Part shown: positions 25,093 to 33,992 of the stretch, in pieces
Layout of the letters: each line of letters opens with the position of its first letter
Position numbering within the stretch: position 1 is the first letter of the stretch
Origin: Paracoccus onchidii
GTDB taxonomy: Bacteria > Pseudomonadota > Alphaproteobacteria > Rhodobacterales > Rhodobacteraceae
Reading direction: 5' to 3'
Assembly (NCBI RefSeq): GCF_028294535.1
Contig: NZ_JAQBIE010000010.1
Location: 110,986 to 174,985 of the forward strand
DNA length: 64,000 nt
The notes under the pieces: model-generated
What the model was told of the DNA's origin: nothing
Database searches by the model: none
The model's input: only the letters and a program-made list of their open reading frames with translations
Position numbers and translations under genes: made by a program

Positions 25093-26043
25093 ATGCAGAA
25101 CGTTCATTCTGACCTGATAGCCGTCATTGCCGGGATCGGCCTTGTGCTGGCGGTTGCCTCGGTCATCGGGCTCCTCCTGCAGATCCGTCTGTCACCCGGT
25201 GGCGAAAATGCGGCGATCGAGAACCTCAACGATCGCATCCGTGCCTGGTGGGTGATGGCGGCAGTCATGTCACTGGCCTTGCTGGGCGGGCGGACCGGAG
25301 CAATCATCCTGTTTGCCATCTGCTCCTTCGCGGCGCTGCGCGAGTTCATGACGCTGACCAGTGCGTCCCGCGCCGATCACCGGACACTGGCGGCAGTGTT
25401 TTTCATCGTGCTGCCGGTTCAATATTACCTGATCTGGATCTCATGGTACGGGCTGTACTCGATCTTTATCCCGGTCTGGGTCTTCTTGCTGCTGCCCATA
25501 GTTTCGGCGCTGTCGGGCGAGACCCGGAATTATCTGGTGCGCATCGCTGAAATGCAGTGGGCGCTGATGATCTGTGTGTTTTGCGTGTCCCATGTTCCGG
25601 CATTGATGAACCTGCAGATCCCCGGATTTGAAGGTCGCATGGTGCTGATGATCGCCTGGCTGGTGATCGTCGTACAGCTGAGCGATGTGCTGCAATATGT
25701 CTGGGGCAAGCTGGTTGGACGGCGCAAGATCTCGCCAAAGCTGTCGCCATCGAAAACGGTCGAGGGCTTTCTTGGTGGCTGTCTGACCGCAACGCTGATC
25801 GGCGTGGCGCTGTCCTTCATGACCCCGTTCAACCCGTGGCAGGCTGGGGTGATGGGGCTTGCGGTCACCATAATGGGCTTTCTTGGCGGGCTGGTCATGT
25901 CGGCGATCAAGCGTGACAAGGGCGTCAAGGACTGGGGCCACACCATTGCCGGCCACGGCGGGTTCATCGACCGGCTGGATTCGGTTGTCTTTGCGGCGCC
26001 GATCTATTTCCACCTGACGCGCTATTTCTGGAACGTCGGCTGA
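25093..26043 (+). CDS. cdsA: Phosphatidate cytidylyltransferase (CdsA/YnbB-like)
   Basis: 316 residues, eight or so membrane helices. The CdsA signature is present near the C terminus: SPSKTVEGFLGG, then SAIKRDKGVKDWG and GHGGFIDRLDSVVFAAP. It would make CDP-diacylglycerol from phosphatidate and CTP. The N-terminal organisation with WWVMAAV and AALREFMTL resembles the longer YnbB-type proteins. It begins 11 bp after PlsC and overlaps the next start by one base. Confidence 0.9.
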   Translation: MQNVHSDLIAVIAGIGLVLAVASVIGLLLQIRLSPGGENAAIENLNDRIRAWWVMAAVMSLALLGGRTGAIILFAICSFAALREFMTLTSASRADHRTLAAVFFIVLPVQYYLIWISWYGLYSIFIPVWVFLLLPIVSALSGETRNYLVRIAEMQWALMICVFCVSHVPALMNLQIPGFEGRMVLMIAWLVIVVQLSDVLQYVWGKLVGRRKISPKLSPSKTVEGFLGGCLTATLIGVALSFMTPFNPWQAGVMGLAVTIMGFLGGLVMSAIKRDKGVKDWGHTIAGHGGFIDRLDSVVFAAPIYFHLTRYFWNVG

Positions 26044-26420
26044 TGCGCTTGTCCCTGCAAAGCTCTGCGTTGCATATGGCGGTGGCCTTCCTGCTGATGG
26101 GGGGCTGGGCTGCCTTTGCCAATCGCAGCCATCCTCTGCCCCAGATGTTGCTGGCCGGTTTCGTGCAGGGCAGTCTGTCGGCACTGATCACCCTCGGGCT
26201 GAAACGTATGCTCGAGGCGTTGTCGGCGCGTTTGCAGGGGTTGGCGACGCTGATCATGCCGCCGCTGCTGGCGTTGGGGGCCTCGGCCTTGCTGCTGAGT
26301 GTCATTCATCGCCTTGCCGGCACACCGGAAATCCTGCCCACCATCGTCGTGCCACTGTCGGTCACGACCGTCTATTCCGCCGCCTACACCTTCGCCCTAT
26401 GGAGCCGTCGCAATGCCTGA
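26043..26420 (+). CDS. Small hydrophobic membrane protein of the lipid cluster
   Basis: 125 residues with about four predicted transmembrane segments (near residues 10-25, 33-50, 63-85, 95-115). No motif is recognised. It is locked between cdsA (TGATG overlap) and the CDP-alcohol phosphatidyltransferase (8-bp overlap), so it is very likely part of the same lipid system, as a flippase-like or scaffold component. Function unknown. Confidence 0.75.
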   Translation: MRLSLQSSALHMAVAFLLMGGWAAFANRSHPLPQMLLAGFVQGSLSALITLGLKRMLEALSARLQGLATLIMPPLLALGASALLLSVIHRLAGTPEILPTIVVPLSVTTVYSAAYTFALWSRRNA

Positions 26421-27054
26421 CAACCGCCCCAATCGCCGACCGTTGGCCAGTCGCGACACTGGCTGGGCCCGGCGCCTGTCGAGCCGGCTGGCCGCGACCT
26501 CGGTCACGCCCAATCAGATTTCAATCGCCGGGATGGTCGCGGCGCTGGGTTCGGGACTGTGTTTCTGGGCGGTCGGAAACGCGGATGGCCTCGGACGCGC
26601 GCTCCTGCTGATCCTTGCCGCCGGAATGTGCCAGATCCGGCTGCTTTGCAATTTACTGGATGGCATGGTCGCGATCGAGGCTGGGCGCGGTTCCCCCGAT
26701 GGCGGGTTCTGGAACGAATTTCCCGACCGCGTGTCTGACGCGCTGATCCTTGCAGGCGTCGGTCTGGGGCTTGGCGCAGCCGCGCTGGGTTGGGCAGCAG
26801 TCAGCTTTGCCTTCCTGACCGCCTATGTGCGGGAGCTGGGGTCCAATCTGGGCCAACCTGCGGACTTTTCCGGCCCGATGGCCAAGCCACACAGGATGGC
26901 GCTGATCACCGGGGCAGCACTGCTTGCGATCCTAGAGCCTCTATGGGGTGGAGATGGGGGCGTTCTGTACATCGCCTTGTGGAGCGTTGCCGTGGGCGCG
27001 GGGCTGACCGCGCTTCGGCGCGGCTACCGGCTTGTCGCGGCGCTCCACGCGTAA
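26413..27054 (+). CDS. CDP-alcohol phosphatidyltransferase (YnbA-like)
   Basis: 213 residues. VTPNQISIAGMVAALGSG is the typical first helix. The catalytic region is LLDGMVAIEAGRGSPDGGFWNEFPDRVSDALI, a divergent form of DGxxAR-8x-G-3x-D-3x-D: Arg of the AR pair is not in place, but the downstream Asp residues are. E. coli YnbA has the same loosened pattern. It would swap CMP on CDP-diacylglycerol for an alcohol. The alcohol is unknown. Confidence 0.82.
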   Translation: MPDNRPNRRPLASRDTGWARRLSSRLAATSVTPNQISIAGMVAALGSGLCFWAVGNADGLGRALLLILAAGMCQIRLLCNLLDGMVAIEAGRGSPDGGFWNEFPDRVSDALILAGVGLGLGAAALGWAAVSFAFLTAYVRELGSNLGQPADFSGPMAKPHRMALITGAALLAILEPLWGGDGGVLYIALWSVAVGAGLTALRRGYRLVAALHA

Positions 27055-27226
27055 TCATGTATGGCTCGGAGCTCGGCGCGGGCAGGATAGATCCTGTTGG
27101 CTACGGAAATTTTTTCGACATGGCCGAGCAGGATCACATTCTGCATTTGCCCCAGGATCGTCTTCGCATCTGCGAGCAACAACCCGATGTCCTTAGGTTA
27201 CGTGCGTCGAAACGGGCGCGACAAAC

Positions 27227-27905
27227 GGCTCTGTTGCGAAAATTCCGTGTGGGTTTTCTTCTCATGGATCCAGTTTGGTCGCTAGGGTGCATGGGCAGCC
27301 CTACACCCCCAAACTGCAAGACCAGCAACTGGCCAGGCTATAATGAAGCGCTCAGGCGCCGGGGCTCGGTGACGAACTGGTTCGATCCCGAAATGATCTG
27401 GGAGGCCGCGCCGACAGGCAAGCGTGGCCACCAGCAGAGTTACCGCCATATGGACGTGGCTCTCGGTGAAGGTGTTGTTCGGCATGGCGCTTGGGCAGAC
27501 GACCGGGTTCGTCGAAAGTCTGCTGCGGCTGGTTGGCCTTGACTGTACGGCGCCCAACTTCAGCACGCTGTCACGCCGCCGAAAGACGCTGGCCGTCAAT
27601 CTCCCGTATTGCGGGTCCAAGGGGCTGTTGCACCTGCTGATCAACAGCATCGGCATCAAGATCGAGGGCGAAGGCGAGTGGCGCGCCCGCAAGCATGGCG
27701 GTCACAAACGGCGCGTCTGGCGCTGGTTCCATCTCGGGATTGATGAGGAAACACTGGAGGTCCGCGCTGTCGAGATCACCGGAATCCACATAGGTGATGC
27801 TCCGGTGCTACCCGACCTGTTCGGGCAGATCCCGACGGACGAGCGGATCGGCAGCGTCATCGTCGACGGTGCCTACGAAACGCGTGAATACCACGACGCC
27901 ATTGC
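27227..27905 (+). mobile_element. IS5-family transposase remnant, frameshifted and truncated
   Basis: Starts with a terminal-repeat-like GGCTCTGTTGCGAA (27227-27240). One frame encodes NWPGYNEALRRRGSVTNWFD and then EMIWEAAPTGKRGHQQSY; after a frameshift (~27440) the second gives LFGMALGQTTGFVESLLRLV, RKHGGHKRRVWRWFHLGIDE and EVRAVEITGIHIGDAPVLPD. Homology ends at REYHDAIA, losing the last third with the catalytic Glu. Between 27055 and 27226 nothing else is recognised. Confidence 0.82.
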
Positions 27906-28135
27906 CGTCAGCCCGCCCCGCAGATCGCCCGAAACTTGCGCCGGCGGCAGGTGCCTCCGGGGGGTGTCTGGCATCTCGACGAAGTTGTGGAGATGATCTT
28001 GGGGCGGAAATTCCGGCTCTGGCGCGCGGTTGACCAAGAGGGGATCGTTCTGGAAGAAATCCTGCAATCCAAGCGCGCCAAGCGTCTGTTGAAAGCACTG
28101 ATCAAGCGTTTTGGCCTGCCCAAACGGATCGTCAC
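27906..28135 (+). mobile_element. IS6-family transposase central fragment
   Basis: Directly after the IS5 break, RNLRRRQVPPGGVWHLDEVV (first catalytic Asp), RLWRAVDQEGIVLEEILQSK and KALIKRFGLPKRIVT give the middle of an IS6-family DDE enzyme. N and C termini are absent. The remaining bases to 28345 hold no supported gene. Confidence 0.75.
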
Positions 28136-28345
28136 GGCCAGTTTTCGGCGGTTCAAGGTGGTGTCGAAATCGTCTTTGGGGACGGGCTTTGGGCGCAATT
28201 CTTGCGCAGACAGCTTGATGCCGCAACCTGCGTTTGCCGGGTAATGCCTCTTGTGCCCGGCCCCTTGTTGCCCGAATTGGGTCCGACTGTGCATTTGGCT
28301 TTCAGGGTAGAAGAGACGTTTGCGACCCAACCTGCCATCAAACTT

Positions 28346-28903
28346 CTAGGACCGGGGGCGAACGGGCGGCCAGATGCGGGCCCAGACGCCATCGCGGCGG
28401 ATCAGTCCGTGCTGCAACGCCGCGCCGATATGTAGCGCAAGCAGCGCGATCAGGGCCATTCCGGCAGCGTAATGCAGACCCTTGGCGGCATCTGCAAGCG
28501 CGTCGGATTTGGCAAGCCAGGGCCCCACACCCAAACGATCCAGCAGCTCGATCGGGAAACCACCCGCGCGGACCCTGACAAAACCGCTGATCGGCATCAC
28601 GATCAGCAGCAGATACAGCAGCCGATGCGACACCGACGCCGCGCTGCGCTGCCAATCGGGAATGGATGAGGGCAGGGGCGGCGCCGGGTGGCGCAAACGA
28701 TAGATCAGCCGCAACAGGATCAACGGGATCAGGATGACGCCCATATTCTTGTGAAACAGGAACAGCGCATCCTGCAACGGCCGAGCAATTCCCTTTTGGG
28801 TCATGATCAGCCCGGCGGGGATCATCAGTAGGACCGCAACCGCGATCAGCCAGTGAAATAGCCGTGCGGGTGTCCGATAGCTGTCTGAATGCCGGGTCAT
28901 CAT
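28346..28903 (-). CDS. Cytochrome b561-family membrane protein
   Basis: 185 residues with four transmembrane segments. Histidines suited to b-haem ligation are seen in RLFHWLIAV, FHKNMGV, VSHRLLYLLL and ALHIGAAL, the CybB pattern. It probably carries electrons between quinol and a periplasmic or membrane partner. It is divergent from the lipid/sulfatase cluster and downstream of IS debris; no dedicated partner is visible. Confidence 0.88.
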   Translation of the reverse strand: MMTRHSDSYRTPARLFHWLIAVAVLLMIPAGLIMTQKGIARPLQDALFLFHKNMGVILIPLILLRLIYRLRHPAPPLPSSIPDWQRSAASVSHRLLYLLLIVMPISGFVRVRAGGFPIELLDRLGVGPWLAKSDALADAAKGLHYAAGMALIALLALHIGAALQHGLIRRDGVWARIWPPVRPRS

Positions 28904-29002
28904 CCATCCTCTTCAGAGATCAGTCTAGCCTGCGGGAACCGTTCTGCCTAGCGCGACGCAGGCTCTGCTTGACGCCGCACGGGCTTCGCATAGGTTTGGC
29001 CG

Positions 29003-29743
29003 ATGTGTGCAACCCGCCCCCTGATGTCCTGTCCCGCACGGCCCGCCGCCCGGCTGTTTCCGCTGCCGCTACAGGTGATGGCCTGCGCGATGGCAGGGCT
29101 TGCCGTAATGCAGCTGTGTCGCCTTGGCGGCGCGGCGGGCGATGCAGCGGACTGGTGGATCGCGTCGGCCCTGTATCTGGCGGGATCAGGCGTTGTTCTG
29201 ATGCTGATGCGCCGCTTCTATCCCTTTTCGCGGATCGGTGGTTGCAACGCGGTGACGTTGATCCGCGCCGCCCTGCTCGCGGCGCTTATCCCGCCCCTGC
29301 TGGCAGGTGATGCGGCGGGATTGACCGTCGCCGTCATCGGCGGTGTTGCCCTTGCATTGGATGGCGTGGATGGGTGGATGGCACGGCGCAGCGGGCTTGC
29401 GTCCGCATTCGGCGCACGGTTCGATATGGAGGTCGATGCCGCATTGGCGCTGATCCTGTCGCTGCATGTCCTTTCGGGCACGGCAGTCGGGGCCGAGATC
29501 CTGCTGCTTGGGTTGCCGCGTTATATGTTCGTAGCCGCAGGTGCCCTTTGGCCGGTCCTGACCGCGCCCTTGCCACAACGGTTCCGGCGCAAGCTGATCT
29601 GCGTCGTGCAACTTGCGACGCTGGTTCTTCTGCAATTGCCGGCACTGCCGGGGGATCTGGCGATCCCGCTGGCGCGGCTGGCCGGCGCGGCGCTGCTGTG
29701 GTCTTTTGCCGTCGATATCCGCTGGCTCATGAGGCATGCATGA
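29003..29743 (+). CDS. CDP-alcohol phosphatidyltransferase
   Basis: 246 residues, about six membrane helices. The full motif is present: LDGVDGWMARRSGLASAFGARFDMEVDA, i.e. D-x2-DG-x2-AR-x8-G-x3-D-x3-D. NAVTLIRAALLA is the preceding conserved helix. It transfers a phosphatidyl or similar group from a CDP-linked donor to an alcohol. It starts cluster B and overlaps the sulfatase-like gene (ATGA). With its complete motif it is more likely catalytic than the divergent enzyme at 26413. Confidence 0.9.
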   Translation: MCATRPLMSCPARPAARLFPLPLQVMACAMAGLAVMQLCRLGGAAGDAADWWIASALYLAGSGVVLMLMRRFYPFSRIGGCNAVTLIRAALLAALIPPLLAGDAAGLTVAVIGGVALALDGVDGWMARRSGLASAFGARFDMEVDAALALILSLHVLSGTAVGAEILLLGLPRYMFVAAGALWPVLTAPLPQRFRRKLICVVQLATLVLLQLPALPGDLAIPLARLAGAALLWSFAVDIRWLMRHA

Positions 29744-31281
29744 CCCGTGCCCCGTTCCGTCCGGCACTGGCTGTCGCGGTTCTGTGCGGCGTGCTTGCCC
29801 TGCCGCCGACGCGCGGGATCGGTATTCCTGCGATCGAACTGCCCCTGCTGTTGGCGCTGCTGAGCCTGTTCGGCGGGGCAGGGCGGGTGGTTCTGACATT
29901 GGCGTTGTGGCTGCTGTCGGTTCAGAAGCTGGCCGATCTGGCGATGCATCAGGCGCTGGGGCGCAGTTTCAACACGGTGGCCGACATGCCGCTGATCCCG
30001 GCCTCGATGAACCTGATTGCGGGCAGCTTTGGACAATTGGCAGCCGTCGGGGCCGCGCTGGCCGCGACAGTTGTGGGTGGCTGTCTTCTGTGGCTCATCT
30101 GGTGGGCGACCGGGGTCTGGGCCACCCAAAAATGGCGGTCGCACAGCCGGCTTGCGATGCTGGCCGTCTGTGCGGTCGCGCTGATCCTGTCGCTGGCCGG
30201 GCAGGGCGCGGCAGAGAACGGGCATTATGCACTGTCCAGGATCCAGCTTGCCCGCCAGACGGTCGCGGATCTGCGAAACCTGCGCCGGGCGGCGGCAGAA
30301 GATCCCTATGCAGGGCAGGCAGGCCTTCTGGATCAGATCGATCGCGATGTGCTGGTGATCTTTGTCGAAAGCTATGGCCGGGCCAGCTTCGATGTGGAAT
30401 TTTTTGCCGAACGCCATCTGGATACGCTGCAACGCGCGCAGGCACGACTTGAAGGGGCGGGGCTGTCGGTTCGTTCGGGCTTCCTTTCGGCGCCCACGCA
30501 GGGCGGGCAAAGCTGGCTGTCGCATGCCAGTTTCGCGAACGGGTTGTGGGTCAGCGACCAGACCCGTTATCGCGCGGTGCTGGCCAGCGGGCGTCAGTCG
30601 ATCTTTCATCTGGCGCGCAAGGCGGGCTTTGAGACCGCTGCCGTCATGCCCGCCATCACCATGCCCTGGCCCGAGGCGCAGCGGATGGGATTTGACCATA
30701 TCCTGCCCGCCAAGGATCTGGGCTATCGCGGCAAGCCCTTCAACTGGGTCACGATGCCCGATCAGTTCACGCTGACCGCCACCGACCGTCTGTTGCGACA
30801 GAATCCGGATCGCCCGCATCTGTTCGTGCAGATTGCGCTTGTCTCGTCGCATGCGCCATGGACGCCGGTGCCGCATCTGCTGGACTGGGACGCCATCGGC
30901 GATGGATCCGAGTTCAACGATATGGCGATATCGGGGGGGAGCCCGCGCGATGTGTGGCGTGACCGGGATCGAGTGCGGCGTCACTATCGCGATTCCGTCG
31001 ACTACGCGCTTCGCACTGCTTTGGAATACGCCGAACGTCAGGGGCCGGACGGTCCGCTGATCTTTCTGCTGGGGGACCATCAGGCCGCACCCGGCATTGC
31101 GATGGATGATGGCCGCGACGTTGCCCTGCATGTCATCGGTCCGGAAGATCTGGTTGCGCGGACCGCCGGTTGGGGCTTCACCTTGGGGCTGATACCGCCC
31201 GATGAAAGCGAGGCCATGCCAATGGACAGGATGCGCGATCTGATCCTGACCGGTTTTACCAGCGACGCGGCGCCGTCATGA
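29740..31281 (+). CDS. Membrane sulfatase/LtaS-type alkaline-phosphatase-superfamily protein
   Basis: 513 residues; ATG 29740 is picked because it overlaps the upstream stop. The first ~170 residues contain about four membrane helices; the rest is an extracytoplasmic sulfatase fold. Metal/active-site segments are DVLVIFVESYGRASFD (Glu) and GGQSWLSHASFANGLW (nucleophile region), LVSSHAPWTPV, and FLLGDHQAAPG (Asp-His). This is the arrangement of phosphoglycerol or phosphoethanolamine transferases and LtaS. In this operon it may move a head group between phospholipid and another lipid or glycan. Confidence 0.85.
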   Translation: MTRAPFRPALAVAVLCGVLALPPTRGIGIPAIELPLLLALLSLFGGAGRVVLTLALWLLSVQKLADLAMHQALGRSFNTVADMPLIPASMNLIAGSFGQLAAVGAALAATVVGGCLLWLIWWATGVWATQKWRSHSRLAMLAVCAVALILSLAGQGAAENGHYALSRIQLARQTVADLRNLRRAAAEDPYAGQAGLLDQIDRDVLVIFVESYGRASFDVEFFAERHLDTLQRAQARLEGAGLSVRSGFLSAPTQGGQSWLSHASFANGLWVSDQTRYRAVLASGRQSIFHLARKAGFETAAVMPAITMPWPEAQRMGFDHILPAKDLGYRGKPFNWVTMPDQFTLTATDRLLRQNPDRPHLFVQIALVSSHAPWTPVPHLLDWDAIGDGSEFNDMAISGGSPRDVWRDRDRVRRHYRDSVDYALRTALEYAERQGPDGPLIFLLGDHQAAPGIAMDDGRDVALHVIGPEDLVARTAGWGFTLGLIPPDESEAMPMDRMRDLILTGFTSDAAPS

Positions 31282-32228
31282 ATGTCCTGCGTGCCGTGAT
31301 TGCCCTGTCGATGCTGGCGCTGGTGTGGCTTGCGCTGCGAGGCACCGATGCCCTGACGCGTCTGGGCGACATGTCGCCCGGATGGGCCTTGGCGGCTTTT
31401 GTCGCGCTGAACGTGCAGACATGGCTGTCGGCATGGCGCTGGCGGCTGACAGCGCGGCAATTGGGGATCGGGATAAGCGCATCCCACGCGCTTGGGGAAT
31501 ATTATCTCGGCCAGTTGGTGAATCAGATCCTGCCGGGCGGCATGACCGGCGATGTCGGGCGCGCCTTGCGCAGCGCGGGCCGGAACGGCAGGACGCCCGC
31601 CGCGCTGGCCGTCATTCTGGAACGGTTCATGGGAAATGCGATGCTGGTGGTCGTGCTGCTGACGGCTGTGGTCGCGGTGTGGGTTTTGCCCGTGGATCAG
31701 CCCTTGCCTCCGCATCTGCCTGCGATCCTGACCGTCTTGCTGTCAGCCGTGGCCCTCGCGGCGCTGATCGTCGCGCGTGCTTCGGGCCGTGTGGCGGCGA
31801 CACTTCGGCAGGCGTTATCGCTGGGGCTGATGGCGCGCGGCATGCTGTCGCGTCAGATTCTGCTCAGCCTTGGCACGGTTCTGGCCAATATCGCCGCCTT
31901 TGCATTGGCCGCCCGCGCCACCGGCACGACCCTGCCGCCCTTGACCGCGCTGATTTTGATACCCCCGATCCTGTTTGCCATGATGATCCCGATCTCGATC
32001 GCGGGCTGGGGCGTCCGAGAGGGGGCGGCAGCGGCAATCTTTCCGCTGGCAGGACTTGGCGCAGGTGCGGGTCTGGCCGCCAGCCTGGCTTTTGGTATCC
32101 TGTTCCTTGTCAGCAGCCTGCCGGGCCTTGTCGTGCCGATCTTGCGACGCAGCGGGAACGCAAGGGCGCATCGGCGTGTTTGCCCCACAAGCCCTGCGTC
32201 GGACAAACCAAAAACGGAGATTTCGTGA
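31278..32228 (+). CDS. Lysylphosphatidylglycerol-synthase-type/UPF0104 membrane protein
   Basis: 316 residues, eight or so hydrophobic helices, overlapping the upstream gene by 4 bp. LGEYYLGQLVNQILPGGMTGDVGRAL is the AglD/MprF-N-domain signature (conserved N..LPG..GGD..R). Family members act as lipid flippases or glycosyl-lipid transferases. There is no lysyl-transfer domain, so it is probably a flippase or glycolipid-forming partner of the adjacent enzymes. Confidence 0.85.
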   Translation: MNVLRAVIALSMLALVWLALRGTDALTRLGDMSPGWALAAFVALNVQTWLSAWRWRLTARQLGIGISASHALGEYYLGQLVNQILPGGMTGDVGRALRSAGRNGRTPAALAVILERFMGNAMLVVVLLTAVVAVWVLPVDQPLPPHLPAILTVLLSAVALAALIVARASGRVAATLRQALSLGLMARGMLSRQILLSLGTVLANIAAFALAARATGTTLPPLTALILIPPILFAMMIPISIAGWGVREGAAAAIFPLAGLGAGAGLAASLAFGILFLVSSLPGLVVPILRRSGNARAHRRVCPTSPASDKPKTEIS

Positions 32229-33214
32229 TGTCTTGCCCAATCCTCACCCGGCGCGGGATGCTGACGGCGGCGGCCGGTGCCGCCATGCTGCCCTTTGCGC
32301 GTCAGGCCGCCCATGCCGCGACGCCGGTCAGCCTGCAACTGTCATGGCTGCATTCCGTGCAATTCGCCGGCAGCTATCTGGCGCAGAAGAACGGCTGGTG
32401 GCAGGATGCCGGTCTGGACGTGTCGCTGTTGCAGGGCGGGCCCAACGCCCCGGTCGAACCCCCGGTCGTTTCCGGTTCGGCGCTTGTAGGGATTTCCGCC
32501 GCCGATTACACCGCCGCGGCGGTCGCACAGGGGGCAAAGTTCAAGATCATCGGTGTCGCGATGCAGAAGAACCCGTTCGCGATTGCATCGCTGTCGGGCA
32601 ACCCGGTCACCACCCCCGCCGATCTTGTCGGGCGGAAAATCGGCATGGCCTTGGCCAATACACCGGTTCTGCAGGCGCTTTGCATCCTGAATGATGTCGA
32701 TTTCGATGCGATCGAGATCGTGCCGACGCAATATTCCGCGCAACCTCTGGTATCGGGCGAGGTCGATTGCCTGCTGTGCTGGGAAACGGACCTGCCGGTC
32801 GCAATGGCGATCAACGGCATCGAGGCGCGGACGATGCTGATGGCCGATCATGGCTATGCGGTCCATTCCCAGACCTATATCGCGACCGAAGACAGCCTGC
32901 GCGATCGCCGCGCCGAACTGGTCGCGCTGATGTCGGGCGAGCTGCGGGGGTGGCAGGCCTATCAGACGGATACCGACGCCGCGGCCGAACTGACGGTGAA
33001 GATGTTCCCGGATGCCGGTCTGGATCTGGCGACCCAGAAACTGCAGGCGGAACGTCAGGTGCCGCTGATGTTTTCCGACCTGACGGCACAGCGGGGTTTC
33101 GGCTGGTTCAGCGATGACAGCGTTCAGGCGAATATCAAGACGCTGGCGCTTCTGGGGCGCGAGGTCACGCCCGATCTGTGGGATCGCTCGATCCTTGAAG
33201 AAGTCCATGGCTGA
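32228..33214 (+). CDS. ABC transporter substrate-binding protein (NMT1/THI5, SsuA-like)
   Basis: 328 residues. A Tat-type signal is likely (LTRRGMLTAAAGAAMLPFA ... AHAA), cleaved near residue 34. The mature part has LSWLHSVQFAGSYLAQKNGWW, ADLVGRKIGMAL and GEVDCLLCWETDLP, typical of nitrate/sulfonate/thiamine-precursor binding proteins. The start overlaps the upstream stop. With the following ATPase and permease it forms a complete importer. Its ligand is unknown. Confidence 0.88.
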   Translation: MSCPILTRRGMLTAAAGAAMLPFARQAAHAATPVSLQLSWLHSVQFAGSYLAQKNGWWQDAGLDVSLLQGGPNAPVEPPVVSGSALVGISAADYTAAAVAQGAKFKIIGVAMQKNPFAIASLSGNPVTTPADLVGRKIGMALANTPVLQALCILNDVDFDAIEIVPTQYSAQPLVSGEVDCLLCWETDLPVAMAINGIEARTMLMADHGYAVHSQTYIATEDSLRDRRAELVALMSGELRGWQAYQTDTDAAAELTVKMFPDAGLDLATQKLQAERQVPLMFSDLTAQRGFGWFSDDSVQANIKTLALLGREVTPDLWDRSILEEVHG

Positions 33215-33992
33215 GATTCAGGGCTGCGCCCGAATTGAGTGCACCGGTCTGGGCAAATCCTTTCCCGGCGGTCTGCGTGCGGTCGCGCCGCTTGACGTGA
33301 CATTCCAGCCGGGCGCCACCACGGCATTGGTCGGGCCTTCCGGCTGCGGGAAATCGACGCTGTTGCGCCTGATTGCCGGGCTTGAAGATCCAAGCGAGGG
33401 AAAGGTGCTGATCGACGATCTGCCACCCTCCCGACAAACTGCGCTTGGCGCGATCTCGGTTGCGTTTCAGGATCCGTCGCTTTTGCCATGGCTGACCGTT
33501 CGCGCGAATGTCGCGCTGGCGCGGAAACTGGCGCGACAGTCGCCCGACCCGACCTTGGTGGATGAACTGATCGGGCTGGTCGGCCTGTCGGGGTCCGAAA
33601 AAACGCGACCTGCTGCATTGTCGGGTGGCATGCGTCAGCGCGCTGCGATAGCGCGGGCGCTGGCAACGCAGCCGCGAATCCTGCTGCTGGATGAGCCCTT
33701 CGGCGCGGTGGACGAACTGACCCGTCGTCAGCTGGCCCGCGACCTGCCGCCGCTTTGGCAGTCTCGCGGGACCACGACCCTGCTGGTCACGCATTCCATC
33801 CACGAGGCCGTGACGCTGGCGGATAGTATCCTTGTTCTCAGCCCGCGCCCGGCCCGGATCGTCGCGGATATCGCGGTGCCGTTGCCCCATCCGCGCGATG
33901 CGCATGGTGCCGATTTCAGGGCCCTGGTCACCCGCACATCAAAGGCGCTGGCGCAGGGCGATGCCGACAATGCCCCGATGGCGGCACAATGA
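33207..33992 (+). CDS. ABC transporter ATP-binding protein (SsuB/TauB-like)
   Basis: 261 residues from ATG 33207, overlapping the binding-protein gene by 8 bp. Walker A GPSGCGKSTLLR, Q-loop VAFQDPSLLPWL, signature LSGGMRQRAAIARAL, Walker B LLLDEPFGAVDE, and VTHSIHEAVTLAD. These are the hallmarks of nitrate/taurine-type importers. Confidence 0.92.
   Translation: MAEIQGCARIECTGLGKSFPGGLRAVAPLDVTFQPGATTALVGPSGCGKSTLLRLIAGLEDPSEGKVLIDDLPPSRQTALGAISVAFQDPSLLPWLTVRANVALARKLARQSPDPTLVDELIGLVGLSGSEKTRPAALSGGMRQRAAIARALATQPRILLLDEPFGAVDELTRRQLARDLPPLWQSRGTTTLLVTHSIHEAVTLADSILVLSPRPARIVADIAVPLPHPRDAHGADFRALVTRTSKALAQGDADNAPMAAQ

Noticed and set aside
29521..31131. 536-codon minus-strand frame opposite the sulfatase-like gene
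   Set aside because: Arg/Gln-rich antisense shadow without motifs.
31325..32227. Plus-strand frame running upstream of the SsuA-like gene
   Set aside because: It is a shadow of the UPF0104 gene; the Tat signal begins at ATG 32228.
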